The translations under genes and the position numbers were made by a program. Source: Bog-756 sp963769765 (GTDB lineage: Bacteria > Actinomycetota > Acidimicrobiia > Acidimicrobiales > RAAP-2). Taken from it: a stretch of 64,000 bases of DNA. Shown here one piece after another: positions 1 through 7,736 of this stretch. The notes beneath the pieces were generated by a model, which saw only the letters and a program-made list of their open reading frames with translations, was not told the origin of the DNA and ran no database searches. Each line of letters begins with the position of its first letter. Within the stretch, counting starts at the first letter, position 1. The stretch lies in the NCBI GenBank assembly GCA_963769765.1, contig CAVYNA010000003.1:372001-436000 (forward strand). The letters run 5' to 3'.

Positions 1-1
1 A

Positions 2-313
2 CCGGACCACCTCACCGTCACCCGGAACCAACACCTCTGGGAGACGCTCGCGGAGCTGCTCCGTGTCCCCGATGTGACGGTGCTGACCACCGACGAGGAC
101 ATCCGTGCCGCCGAGCGCGAGCAGTGGGACGACGGCACCAACTACCTCGCGGTCGCGCCCGGCGTCGTGCTCGGCTACGAGCGCAACGTCGCGACCAACA
201 CCATGCTGCGCAAGCACGGGATCGAAGTTGTCACTGTCGCCGGCAGCGAGCTCGGGCGCGGTCGAGGCGGACCCCGCTGCATGACCTGCCCGATCGAGCG
301 CGATGCGGCCTAG
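2..313 (+). CDS. arcA: arginine deiminase, C-terminal part (5' end outside window)
   Basis: Only the last 103 codons are in the window; the frame is open from base 2. Arginine deiminase hydrolyses L-arginine to citrulline and ammonia in the cytoplasm, first step of the ADI pathway. The end of the protein carries the family motif GGPRCMTCPIERD, in which the first Cys is the catalytic nucleophile by family knowledge. The WDDGTNYLAVAPG stretch is also typical of the family. Its stop overlaps the start of the downstream carbamoyltransferase by 11 nt, so the two are co-transcribed and probably translationally coupled. Assignment is firm although the N-terminal half is not visible. Confidence 0.93.
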   Translation, partial: PDHLTVTRNQHLWETLAELLRVPDVTVLTTDEDIRAAEREQWDDGTNYLAVAPGVVLGYERNVATNTMLRKHGIEVVTVAGSELGRGRGGPRCMTCPIERDAA

Positions 314-1331
314 CGGACCCGGGTCGGACCCGCCGGTGGACCTTCATGGACGGAGCCTGCTGAAGGAGATCGACCTGACCCGGGAGGAGTTCCGCTCCCT
401 GGTCGAACTCGGAGGGAAGCTCCGTGCTGAGAAGCGGTCTGGCACGGAGGTTCCACGGATGACCGGGCGCAACATCGCCCTCATCTTCGAGAAGGCCTCC
501 ACGCGGACGCGATCCGCATTCGAGGTGGCCGCCCACGACCAGGGCGCACACGTGACCTACCTCGGACCGGAGGAGTCCCAGATCGGGCACAAGGAGTCGA
601 TGAAGGACACCGCGCGGGTCCTCGGGCGGATGTTCGACGGTATCGAGTTCCGGGGCTTCAGCCAGGAGTCGGTCGAGGTGCTCGGTCGGTTCGCCGGCGT
701 ACCGGTGTGGAACGGACTGACCGACCAGTGGCATCCCACCCAGATGCTGGCCGACGTCCTCACCATCCGCGACGCGGTCGACAAGCCGCTCGAAGACGTC
801 GCCCTCTGCTACGTCGGGGACGGACGGAACAACACCGCCAACTCGCTGCTCGCGACCGGTGCGCTGCTCGGGCTCGACATCAGGATCGCTGCGCCGGACG
901 CGTTGGCCCCGTCCGACGAGGTCTGCCGCATCGCCGCGCAGCTCGCCGCCGGATCCGGTGCACGGGTGCACGTCGGTGCCGATCCGAGCGAGGCGGTCGA
1001 CGGCGTGGACGTCATCTACACCGATGTCTGGGTCTCGATGGGCGAGCCGGTCACCAGCTGGGACGAGCGGATCAAGCTCCTGCTCCCCTACCAGGTCAAC
1101 ACCTCCCTTCTCGAGGCGACCGGAAATCCGTCGGTCAGGTTCATGCACTGCCTGCCCGCCCTCCACAACACCGAGACCGAGCTCGGCCGCCAGGCGGCCG
1201 AGCAGTGGGGGCTCGACGCGCTCGAAGTGACCGACGACGTGTTCGAGTCCTCCGCCTCGATCGTCTTCGACCAGGCCGAAAACCGGCTGCACACCATCAA
1301 GGCCGCCATGGTGGCCACTGTGGGCGACTGA
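303..1331 (+). CDS. argF/arcB: ornithine carbamoyltransferase (catabolic context)
   Basis: Interconverts ornithine plus carbamoyl phosphate and citrulline; next to arcA and arcC it should run in the catabolic direction, splitting citrulline. Visible motifs are the carbamoyl-phosphate site STRTR near residue 55, HPTQ in the middle and HCLPA near the C-terminus; 342 aa is the usual length. The ATG at 303 overlaps arcA; a GTG at 337 (giving VDLHGRS...) would match typical family N-termini better and is an alternative start. The stop is followed after 1 nt by the carbamate kinase start, so this is one operon. Confidence 0.95.
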   Translation: MRPSGPGSDPPVDLHGRSLLKEIDLTREEFRSLVELGGKLRAEKRSGTEVPRMTGRNIALIFEKASTRTRSAFEVAAHDQGAHVTYLGPEESQIGHKESMKDTARVLGRMFDGIEFRGFSQESVEVLGRFAGVPVWNGLTDQWHPTQMLADVLTIRDAVDKPLEDVALCYVGDGRNNTANSLLATGALLGLDIRIAAPDALAPSDEVCRIAAQLAAGSGARVHVGADPSEAVDGVDVIYTDVWVSMGEPVTSWDERIKLLLPYQVNTSLLEATGNPSVRFMHCLPALHNTETELGRQAAEQWGLDALEVTDDVFESSASIVFDQAENRLHTIKAAMVATVGD

Positions 1332-1332
1332 G

Positions 1333-2283
1333 GTGTTGGTGGTCGCGGCGGTCGGTGGCAACGCCCTGCTCGAGCGCGGCGAGACACCGGCCGCGGAGAT
1401 CCAGGAGAAACACGTCACCGCGGCGGTCGAGACCCTCGCTCCGCTCGCTCGCGACCACGACCTCGTGGTGACCCACGGGAACGGACCCCAGGTCGGGCTC
1501 CTCGCGCTCGAGAGTGCCCGCGATCCCGACCTGCCCCATCCCTATCCTTTCGACGTGCTGGGCGCGCAGACCCAGGGCATGATCGGCTACTTCCTCCTCC
1601 AGGCGCTGGAGAACGCCCTCCCCGGGCAGGAGGTCGTCAGCCTCGTCTGCCAGACGCTCGTCGACGCCGACGACCCCGCGTTCGCCGTGCCGACCAAGTT
1701 CGTCGGACCCGCGTACACCGAGACCGAGGGCAACCGTCTGGCCCGGCAGTGGGGTTGGGAGCTGCGGCGCGACGGTACCGTGTGGCGGCGTGTGGTGCCC
1801 TCTCCCGAGCCACGGGCCATCGTCGAGCTCTCGACGATCCGCATGCTGATCGGGGACGGTGCCGTCGTGGTCTGCGCCGGAGGTGGGGGGATCCCGGTCT
1901 GCAGGACGGGCGAAGGCACTCTCCGCGGCATCGAGGCGGTCGTCGACAAGGACCTCACCGCGTCGTTGCTCGCACGCGAGCTCGGAGCGGACGTCCTCGT
2001 CATCCTCACCGACGTCGACCACGTCGAGCTCGACTTCGGCACCAGCGCAGCGCGCGCCATCGGCCACATCGCGTGTGCGGCGCTGCGGCGTGAGTCCTTC
2101 CCCGCAGGCTCGATGGGACCGAAAGTGGACGCGGCCTGCCGGTTCGTCGAGGCGACGGGCAGGCCCGCCATGATCGGCAACCTGACCGACGCCGTCGAGC
2201 TCCTCGCAGGTCGGACCGGCACCGTCATCGAGCCGGACGGCACCGTCATCGAGCGACCGGACACGCATCGGGCGACCAGATGA
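1333..2283 (+). CDS. arcC: carbamate kinase
   Basis: Transfers the phosphate of carbamoyl phosphate to ADP, giving ATP, CO2 and ammonia: the energy-yielding last step of the arginine deiminase pathway. The 316-aa product shows the amino acid kinase signatures VGGNAL at the N-terminus, THGNGPQVG near residue 50 and KDLTASLLARELGAD in the nucleotide-binding region. Translation starts at GTG, one base after the argF stop codon ends. With arcA and argF this makes a complete ADI pathway. The 3' end overlaps the next start by 4 nt (ATGA), so the CoA-transferase is in the same operon. Confidence 0.95.
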   Translation: MLVVAAVGGNALLERGETPAAEIQEKHVTAAVETLAPLARDHDLVVTHGNGPQVGLLALESARDPDLPHPYPFDVLGAQTQGMIGYFLLQALENALPGQEVVSLVCQTLVDADDPAFAVPTKFVGPAYTETEGNRLARQWGWELRRDGTVWRRVVPSPEPRAIVELSTIRMLIGDGAVVVCAGGGGIPVCRTGEGTLRGIEAVVDKDLTASLLARELGADVLVILTDVDHVELDFGTSAARAIGHIACAALRRESFPAGSMGPKVDAACRFVEATGRPAMIGNLTDAVELLAGRTGTVIEPDGTVIERPDTHRATR

Positions 2284-3530
2284 GGATCGCGACCGCCGAG
2301 GAGGTCACCGCGGCACTCCGTGCGCTGCCCGGCCCCGAGCCCCGCCTCGTCGTCTCGGGCAACTTCGCGACCCCGACGGTCCTGCTCGACGCCGCCGCCG
2401 AGGCGCTCGAGCGTTGCCGGCTGTTCGTGCTGAACGCGCAGGTGACCGTGGGCCGCTCACCGGGCGTCGTCAGTGAGACGCCGTTCGTCGGACCGGGCAT
2501 GCGACACGACCCCAATCTCGACTACCTCCCGATGCGGCTCTCACTCGTCCCACGCCTGTTCGACTCGCTGCGTCCACCCGACGCCGTGCTCGTCCAGACG
2601 TCTCCGCCCCACGAGGGCAAGGTCTCGCTCGGGATCGAGGTCGACATCGTGCCCGCGGCGATCGAGCGCGCGCGGGCCCGCGGGGGGCTGGTCGTCGCCC
2701 AACTCAACCGTTCGATGCCCTACACCTTCGGGGACGGTGAGCTCGAGGTCGAGTGCATCGATCTCGCCGTCGAGGCGGACCAACCCCTCGTCTCACCGGT
2801 GCTGGCTCCTGCCGGCGACGGCGAGCTCCGGATCGGCGAGCACGTCGCGAGCTTCGCCGACGACGGTGCGACGCTCCAGCTCGGCATCGGCCAGATCCCA
2901 GACGTCGCCGCCCGACGGCTCACCGGTCGTCGCCACCTCCGGATCTGGTCGGAGATGATCAGCGACGGAGTGCTCGCGCTCGAGCGGGCCGGCGCGATGG
3001 ATGCCGGTCACCCGATCCAGACGTCCTTCCTCGTGGGCTCGCCCGAGCTCTACGAGTGGGTCCACCGCAATCCCCGGGTGCGCCTCACGCGGACCGAAAT
3101 CATCAACGATCCAGCCCGGATCGCCGCCAATCCCGCGATGCTCTCCGTCAACATGGCCATGCAGATCGATCTGTTCGCGCAGGCGAACGCTTCGTTCGTC
3201 AACGGCATGGTCCACTCGGGGTTCGGCGGGCAGCCCGACTTCGTGGCGGGTGCGCTCCACTCGCCCGGCGGGCACGCGATCATCGCGCTCCACTCCTGGC
3301 ACGAGAAGTCGGACGAGTCGACGATCGTGCCGGTCCTGTCCAACCCGGTCACCTCGTACCAGCACTCCGCGGTCGTGACGGAGCACGGCTGCGCCCGGAT
3401 CTTCGGGCGCTCCGAGCGCGCGCAGGCCGAGCTCATCATCGACCACGTCGCCGACCCGCGGGCCCGAGACGGGTTGCGGGTGGCCGCGGAAGGCCTCTTC
3501 CGCTCCGGTCACCGGCCCGAGCGGGCGTGA
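2280..3530 (+). CDS. acetyl-CoA hydrolase / 4-hydroxybutyrate CoA-transferase family protein
   Basis: A 416-aa member of the family I CoA-transferase superfamily (acetyl-CoA hydrolase/transferase, 4-hydroxybutyrate CoA-transferase). It moves CoA between short-chain acids through a glutamyl-CoA intermediate. The GIGQIPD segment and the EMISDGV motif, which holds the likely catalytic Glu, are visible. Its start overlaps arcC by 4 nt, an unusual but clear operon link with arginine fermentation; the substrate cannot be read from the sequence. A fermentative acyl-CoA role under low oxygen is inference. No truncation is seen. Confidence 0.85.
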   Translation: MRIATAEEVTAALRALPGPEPRLVVSGNFATPTVLLDAAAEALERCRLFVLNAQVTVGRSPGVVSETPFVGPGMRHDPNLDYLPMRLSLVPRLFDSLRPPDAVLVQTSPPHEGKVSLGIEVDIVPAAIERARARGGLVVAQLNRSMPYTFGDGELEVECIDLAVEADQPLVSPVLAPAGDGELRIGEHVASFADDGATLQLGIGQIPDVAARRLTGRRHLRIWSEMISDGVLALERAGAMDAGHPIQTSFLVGSPELYEWVHRNPRVRLTRTEIINDPARIAANPAMLSVNMAMQIDLFAQANASFVNGMVHSGFGGQPDFVAGALHSPGGHAIIALHSWHEKSDESTIVPVLSNPVTSYQHSAVVTEHGCARIFGRSERAQAELIIDHVADPRARDGLRVAAEGLFRSGHRPERA

Positions 3531-3555
3531 GCGATCGGAGGAACGGAGCAGTCCC

Positions 3556-3999
3556 ATGACTCTCTTCTCGAAAGGCCCCCACCGGATCGTCGTCGGCTTC
3601 GACGGCGCACCTTGTTCGGTCAGAGCCCTCCAGTGGGCGGCCGACCTCGCCGTGCGGACCGAAGCGTCCGTGGAGGTGGTCGTCGCCTGGGAGTGGCCGA
3701 CCAGCTACGGCATCGCGCTCTTCCTACCTTCCGAGTACGACCCCGCGGCCGATGCCGAGCGCATGGTCGCCGAGGTCCTGGTCGCGCTTCGGACACGCCA
3801 CCCCGGCGTCGCCTTCGAACCGGTGGTGGTGGAAGGCCACCCTGCTCCGGTGCTGATCGACGCCTCCCGCGGCGCGGACCTGCTCGTCGTCGGAAGCCGG
3901 GGGCACGGCGAGTTCACCGGCATGTTGATCGGGTCGGTGAGCGAGCACTGCTCGGCGAACGCCCACTGCCCCGTGCTGATCGTCCGCAACGGGACATGA
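3556..3999 (+). CDS. universal stress protein, UspA family
   Basis: A 147-aa single-domain Usp. The C-terminal ATP-binding pattern G-x2-G-x9-G-S is present in the segment GSRGHGEFTGMLIGS, so it is probably an ATP-binding rather than a UspA-like non-binding member. It starts with ATG 25 nt after the CoA-transferase stop and its stop overlaps the ATG of the next gene (ATGA), so it sits inside the arc operon. Usp proteins are commonly induced by hypoxia and growth arrest in actinobacteria; a dormancy role here is inferred from context. Confidence 0.9.
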   Translation: MTLFSKGPHRIVVGFDGAPCSVRALQWAADLAVRTEASVEVVVAWEWPTSYGIALFLPSEYDPAADAERMVAEVLVALRTRHPGVAFEPVVVEGHPAPVLIDASRGADLLVVGSRGHGEFTGMLIGSVSEHCSANAHCPVLIVRNGT

Positions 4000-5036
4000 C
4001 CGGCGGCGGTGCGGGTGCCATGGAGGCATGGGTCGTCGACCGTCCGGGCCCGGTCGACACCGGTCCACTCCGTCGCGTCGGACGCGAGGTGCCCCAACCC
4101 GGCGAGCGACAGGTGCTCGTTGCGGTCAACACGTGTGGCGTCTGCCGGACCGACCTCCACCTGGCCGAGGGTGACCTCCCTCCCAGGCGGCACCTCGTCG
4201 TCCCCGGGCACGAGGTGGTCGGCGTGGTCGAGCGCACCGGTCCCTCCTGCACGCTTCTCTCCCCGGGCGACCGGATCGGAGTCCCCTGGTTGGCGCGCAC
4301 CTGTCAGCGGTGCCGCTTCTGCGCTTCGGGGCGCGAGAACCTCTGCGTCGATCCGCGCTTCACCGGGTGGGACCTGGACGGCGGGTACGCGCCGTACGTG
4401 GTCGCGTCCGAGGAGTACGTCTACCGGATCCCTGACGGGTTCACCGACGAGGAGGCGGCCCCGCTGCTCTGCGCGGGCATCATCGGGTACCGGGCGCTGC
4501 TGCGCGCGGACCTCCCCCCGGGTGGTCGGCTCGGCATCTACGGCTTCGGGGGATCGGCCCACCTGACCGCACAGATCGCCATCGCCGAGGGCGCCACCGT
4601 GCACGTGCTCACCCGCGCGCCGGACGCCCGCGAGCTCGCGCTCGAGCTCGGTGCCGCGAGCGCCGGAGGCGCGGAGGAGCCGCCGCCCGAGCCGTTGGAC
4701 GCCGCCATCCTCTTCGCACCGGTCGGCACGCTCGTGCCTCCTGCGCTCGAAGCGCTCGACCGGGGCGGCACCCTTGCGATCGCCGGGATCCATCTCTCGG
4801 ACATCCCGCCGCTCGACTACGCCCGGCACCTCTTCGAGGAGCGCACGGTCCGCAGCGTCACGGCCAACACCCGACACGACGGCGGCGAGTTCCTCGAGAA
4901 GGCCTCCCGCTACGGGCTCCGCCCGACGACGACCGCCTACCCCTTCGAGCAGGCCGACCGGGCCCTCTCCGACCTCGCCCACGACCGGGTCACGGGCGCG
5001 GCGGTCCTCGTCATGGACGTGGACCGACACCTCTGA
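3996..5036 (+). CDS. zinc-dependent medium-chain alcohol dehydrogenase
   Basis: NAD(P)-dependent MDR-family dehydrogenase of 346 aa, probably oxidising or reducing an alcohol/aldehyde. The catalytic zinc site is visible as CGVCRTDLHLAEG and PGHE; the structural zinc site as four Cys in CQRCRFCASGRENLC; the Rossmann loop as YGFGGSA. The ATG at 3996 overlaps the usp stop; an in-frame ATG at 4020 (MEAWVVDRPG) looks like the family N-terminus and may be the true start. Coupled to usp in the arc operon, so it may consume fermentation products (inference). Confidence 0.88.
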   Translation: MTGGGAGAMEAWVVDRPGPVDTGPLRRVGREVPQPGERQVLVAVNTCGVCRTDLHLAEGDLPPRRHLVVPGHEVVGVVERTGPSCTLLSPGDRIGVPWLARTCQRCRFCASGRENLCVDPRFTGWDLDGGYAPYVVASEEYVYRIPDGFTDEEAAPLLCAGIIGYRALLRADLPPGGRLGIYGFGGSAHLTAQIAIAEGATVHVLTRAPDARELALELGAASAGGAEEPPPEPLDAAILFAPVGTLVPPALEALDRGGTLAIAGIHLSDIPPLDYARHLFEERTVRSVTANTRHDGGEFLEKASRYGLRPTTTAYPFEQADRALSDLAHDRVTGAAVLVMDVDRHL

Positions 5037-5097
5037 CGGCCAGGATGTGACTTTCGGCCCTGGTACGGACCCACCTCTTTCGCCCAGGGTGGTCGCG

Positions 5098-5538
5098 ATG
5101 CACGCCCGACAGGTGAGGCTCCTCAATCGGGCCGAGTGTCTCGACCTCCTCGGTCGGACGGCGTTCGGCCGGGTCGGCGTCAGCATCGACGCGCTCCCGG
5201 CGATCCTGCCTGTGCACTACGGCATGCTGCGCGACTCGGTCGTCTTTTGGACCGTCCCCGGCACCAAGCTCGACGGCGCCGTCACCGGAAGGGTCGTCGC
5301 CTTTCAGGTCGACCACTACGCCGACGAGCACGCGCCTTCCTGGAGCGTCCTGCTCCAGGGCATCGCCACCGAGGTGACCCACCCCATCGAAATCGAGCAG
5401 ACCCGGTCCCTGCCCGTGGCGCGCTGGGAGGGGTGGGGTACCGCGGACCGGCCGCTCCGGATCGACGACTACCAGATCAGCGGCCGCTGGTTCGCACCTG
5501 GCGGGGCGGCGGCCGCGATCCCCTTCACGTCTCCTTGA
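5098..5538 (+). CDS. pyridoxamine 5'-phosphate oxidase-family (FMN-binding split barrel) protein
   Basis: A 146-aa protein with the split-barrel pattern of the PPOX superfamily: an opening ECLDLLGRTAFGRVGVS, the IPVHYGMLRDSVVFWT-like strand pair, and a C-terminal GRWFAPGG. Such proteins bind FMN, F420 or heme; which cofactor and substrate apply here cannot be said. The ATG at 5098 is preceded by a possible GTG at 5089. It lies 61 nt after the dehydrogenase on the same strand, so it may close the arc-usp-adh operon. Its last 14 nt overlap the convergent DUF47 gene. Confidence 0.75.
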   Translation: MHARQVRLLNRAECLDLLGRTAFGRVGVSIDALPAILPVHYGMLRDSVVFWTVPGTKLDGAVTGRVVAFQVDHYADEHAPSWSVLLQGIATEVTHPIEIEQTRSLPVARWEGWGTADRPLRIDDYQISGRWFAPGGAAAAIPFTSP

Positions 5539-6130
5539 CGACTGCGTACCAGATACGCCGCGCGACCGCTTCGACCGCGTCGCCGAGGCGCGCGCTGCGC
5601 CGGTAGAGCTCGCGTCGGCCCATCACCTCCCGCAGGTCCGGATCGTCGAGGAGGCCCGACATGGCACGGCGGTAGACGTGCTCCATCGACCGCTGCTGTT
5701 GCACCGCGTCGTCGGCATGCTCGGTGGCGCGACCGGGTCGGTCGACGAGGTGCGGGAAGGCCGCCACGAGGCTGCGCACACCGACCGCCACCAGGTCTGC
5801 CATCTCGGCGAGCGGCTCGTCCGGCGTCATCGCCAGGAGCTCGGCCTCGCGGACCAGATCCTTCGCTCCGTTCATGACCTCGTCGAGTCGCTCCGCGAGC
5901 TCGTAGATGTCCTCGGGCGGGACCGGCGTCACGAAGGCGCGACGGACCGCGTCGAGCACGGCACGGCGTGCCAGATCGGCATCGTGCTCATTCGCCCGCA
6001 CGGCCTCCTGCTGGGCGAGGTCACCGTTCGCCCAGGCGGCATATGCGTCGATGCCGGCGACCGTGACCGTGCCCTGCTGCCCGAGGAGCCCGAGGAGATC
6101 GGGAGCGTCGGGCAGGAACCACCGACTCAT
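5525..6130 (-). CDS. DUF47 (PhoU-like) Pit accessory protein
   Basis: A 201-aa, mostly helical protein of the DUF47/PhoU-related family. It is recognised from the N-terminal PDAPDLLGLLGQQG stretch, the repeated acidic helices (DIYELAERLDEVMNGAKDLV) and above all from its position directly behind a Pit transporter. DUF47 proteins accompany and modulate Pit-type phosphate transport. The start ATG overlaps the pit stop by 4 nt, so the two are translationally coupled on the minus strand. The gene ends inside the convergent FMN-barrel gene. Confidence 0.85.
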   Translation of the reverse strand: MSRWFLPDAPDLLGLLGQQGTVTVAGIDAYAAWANGDLAQQEAVRANEHDADLARRAVLDAVRRAFVTPVPPEDIYELAERLDEVMNGAKDLVREAELLAMTPDEPLAEMADLVAVGVRSLVAAFPHLVDRPGRATEHADDAVQQQRSMEHVYRRAMSGLLDDPDLREVMGRRELYRRSARLGDAVEAVARRIWYAVVKET

Positions 6131-7143
6131 GCGACCCACCCCCAGATCGGGACGAGCCCTGCGGCGAGCAGCCCGCAGAGCGGGAGGGTCACCAGCCAGG
6201 CCAGCCCGATCTCTCCTGCCACGGTCCACCGGACGTGGTGCCAGCGCTCCCCCGACCCGACGCCGACCACGGCCGGCGCCACGACGTCGGTGGTGCTGAT
6301 CGGCGCCCCGAGGAGCGACGCAGCGAGCACGATGCCCCCGGAAGTCCCCTGACTGACCATGCCGTCGAGCGACCGGATCCCGTAGATCCGACGACCGAGC
6401 GTGCGCACGACCCGCCACCCACCGAGCATGGTGCCGGTGGTCAGCATGCCGGCGGACGCCAGCACGACCCAGAACGGCACGGCGAACCGACTGAGCCGAC
6501 CGGCGGCGACGAGTGCCGCGGTCACGATCCCCATCGTCTTTTGCGCGTCGTTCGATCCGTGGGCGAAGGCCAGCCCCGCTGATGCGAAGAGCTCACCTCC
6601 GCGGACCGGACCTTCGACCGCTCGGCTGGCGCGCCGGAGTGCTCGACGGGCGATCCGGATCCCGACCAGGGCACCCCCGAAGGCGAGGGCCGACGAGAGG
6701 AAGAGCCACGCGAGCGACCCGAGCACCCCGACGGGTCGGAGCCCCACGAGCCCGCCCCACTGGACCGCCGAGGCCCCGCCTTCGGCGAGCGACGCGCCGG
6801 CGAGCGCCCCGACCAGGCAGTGACCCGAGCTGCAGGGCAGCCCCCACCAGAGCGTGAGCAGGCTCCAGGCGAGCGCGGCGAGGATCGCGGCGGCGAGGAC
6901 CACCAGCACCTCGTTCGATGGCACCGCCACGATGCCGGCCAGGGTCGCCGCGACGGCGGTCCCGATGACCAGCGCGCCGAGCACGTGGAGGATCGCGGCA
7001 AGGACGACGGCCGGACCGGGTCGGATGGCTCCGGTCACCACGGGTGCAGCGATCGCGTTCCCCGCGTCGTGGACGCCGTTGGTCAGTGCGAATGCACCGG
7101 CGAGCGCCACGACCACAACGAGCACACCCCGTCCTTTCTCCAC
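6127..7143 (-). CDS. pit: inorganic phosphate transporter, PiT family
   Basis: Low-affinity phosphate (metal-phosphate) symporter of the cytoplasmic membrane, 338 aa with about ten hydrophobic segments. The duplicated PiT signature is visible: GVHDAGNAIA near residue 24 and AHGSNDAQKTMGI in the second half; PCSSGHCL and GAPISTTDVVAPA are the matching loop motifs. It is first gene of a two-gene operon with the DUF47 regulator. The two small genes upstream on the same strand end 53 nt before it. Confidence 0.93.
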   Translation of the reverse strand: MEKGRGVLVVVVALAGAFALTNGVHDAGNAIAAPVVTGAIRPGPAVVLAAILHVLGALVIGTAVAATLAGIVAVPSNEVLVVLAAAILAALAWSLLTLWWGLPCSSGHCLVGALAGASLAEGGASAVQWGGLVGLRPVGVLGSLAWLFLSSALAFGGALVGIRIARRALRRASRAVEGPVRGGELFASAGLAFAHGSNDAQKTMGIVTAALVAAGRLSRFAVPFWVVLASAGMLTTGTMLGGWRVVRTLGRRIYGIRSLDGMVSQGTSGGIVLAASLLGAPISTTDVVAPAVVGVGSGERWHHVRWTVAGEIGLAWLVTLPLCGLLAAGLVPIWGWVA

Positions 7144-7196
7144 GCCAGAACGTGGCGCGGACTCCCGACGGTCCCCCGGGCGTCGAGGTCCGGACT

Positions 7197-7355
7197 CTAG
7201 CCCTCGGTGCGCTCGCGGAGTTGGGAGAGGCGCAGCTCGAGGCTGCGGATCTCCTCGTCGAGCGCGTCGCGCGTCACCATGAGGCGCTCGAGCGCATCCA
7301 CTCTGCGTTCGAGCGCTTCGATCCGATCGGACCCGGACTCACCGGTGTTTGCCAT
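7197..7355 (-). CDS. small coiled-coil protein (52 aa), unknown function
   Basis: Short ORF with a clean heptad pattern (RIEALERRVDALERLM followed by LDEEIRSLELRLSQLRE), predicting one continuous amphipathic coiled coil over about 40 residues, so likely an oligomeric scaffold or partner-binding peptide. The ATG is preceded by GGGGAA as ribosome binding site. It overlaps the end of the next upstream small ORF by 17 nt in another frame, and it lies 53 nt upstream of pit. Function unknown; it might belong to the pit operon. Confidence 0.6.
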   Translation of the reverse strand: MANTGESGSDRIEALERRVDALERLMVTRDALDEEIRSLELRLSQLRERTEG

Positions 7356-7554
7356 CGTTGTTCCCCATTCGCGATCGCGGCGTCGTCGACGTGCCGCACC
7401 GATTCGCCACCTCCCAGGCCTCCGCGATCGACGCGCCGCCCGCCAGGCTCGAGAGCGCCGCACGCAGCGGGTCGTCGGCCGCTGACGGCTGGTCGTCCTC
7501 GGTGGCCTCGCGCCTGTCGCGGATCGCACCGACCATGGCGAGCTCGCACTCCAT
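7339..7554 (-). CDS. hypothetical 71-aa protein
   Basis: Small acidic-to-basic protein beginning MECELAMVGAIRDRRE; the middle is Asp/Pro-rich (DDQPSAADDPLR) followed by an Ala-rich helix. No family recognised. Start chosen at the ATG at 7554 because a strong GGAGGAGG ribosome binding site lies 11 nt upstream. It overlaps the following coiled-coil gene by 17 nt, which suggests co-translation. Medium-low confidence because such short ORFs can occur by chance in GC-rich DNA. Confidence 0.45.
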   Translation of the reverse strand: MECELAMVGAIRDRREATEDDQPSAADDPLRAALSSLAGGASIAEAWEVANRCGTSTTPRSRMGNNDGKHR

Positions 7555-7641
7555 CCCGGCACCCACCTCCTCCGTTGCGGACGTCTCCCTCGACCATACG
7601 ACCGCACCCCGTCGCGCCCTAGGGGCAAAGGTCCCGAGGAG

Positions 7642-7685
7642 GCCCCGCCCGACGGGGCTCCGGCGGGCGGCACGGACAGCTGTCC
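7642..7685. promoter_or_regulatory. intergenic hairpin and 12-bp palindrome between divergent genes
   Basis: The 182-nt divergent gap between the 71-aa ORF and the propeller gene holds a 6-bp stem-loop (GCCCCG, 5-nt loop, CGGGGC, 7642-7658) and a perfect 12-bp palindrome GGACAGCTGTCC (7674-7685). There is no T-run, so the hairpin is not an obvious terminator; the palindrome could be a regulator site. A TAGCCT -10-like hexamer at 7722-7727 precedes the propeller gene. Confidence 0.35.
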
Positions 7686-7736
7686 AGCATGCCGCGGCGC
7701 TCCGGCGACGCGGGTGGCCGGTAGCCTCGATCGCCG

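Noticed and set aside
231..1418. 395-codon open frame on the minus strand over argF
   Set aside because: Antisense shadow of a clear carbamoyltransferase gene; Arg/Pro/Gly-rich without any family motif.
3705..5186. 493-codon minus-strand frame over usp and adh
   Set aside because: Lies opposite two genes with intact active-site motifs; composition typical of an antisense frame in GC-rich DNA.
7642..7658. GC hairpin as a transcription terminator
   Set aside because: No T-run follows on either strand and no gene converges here.
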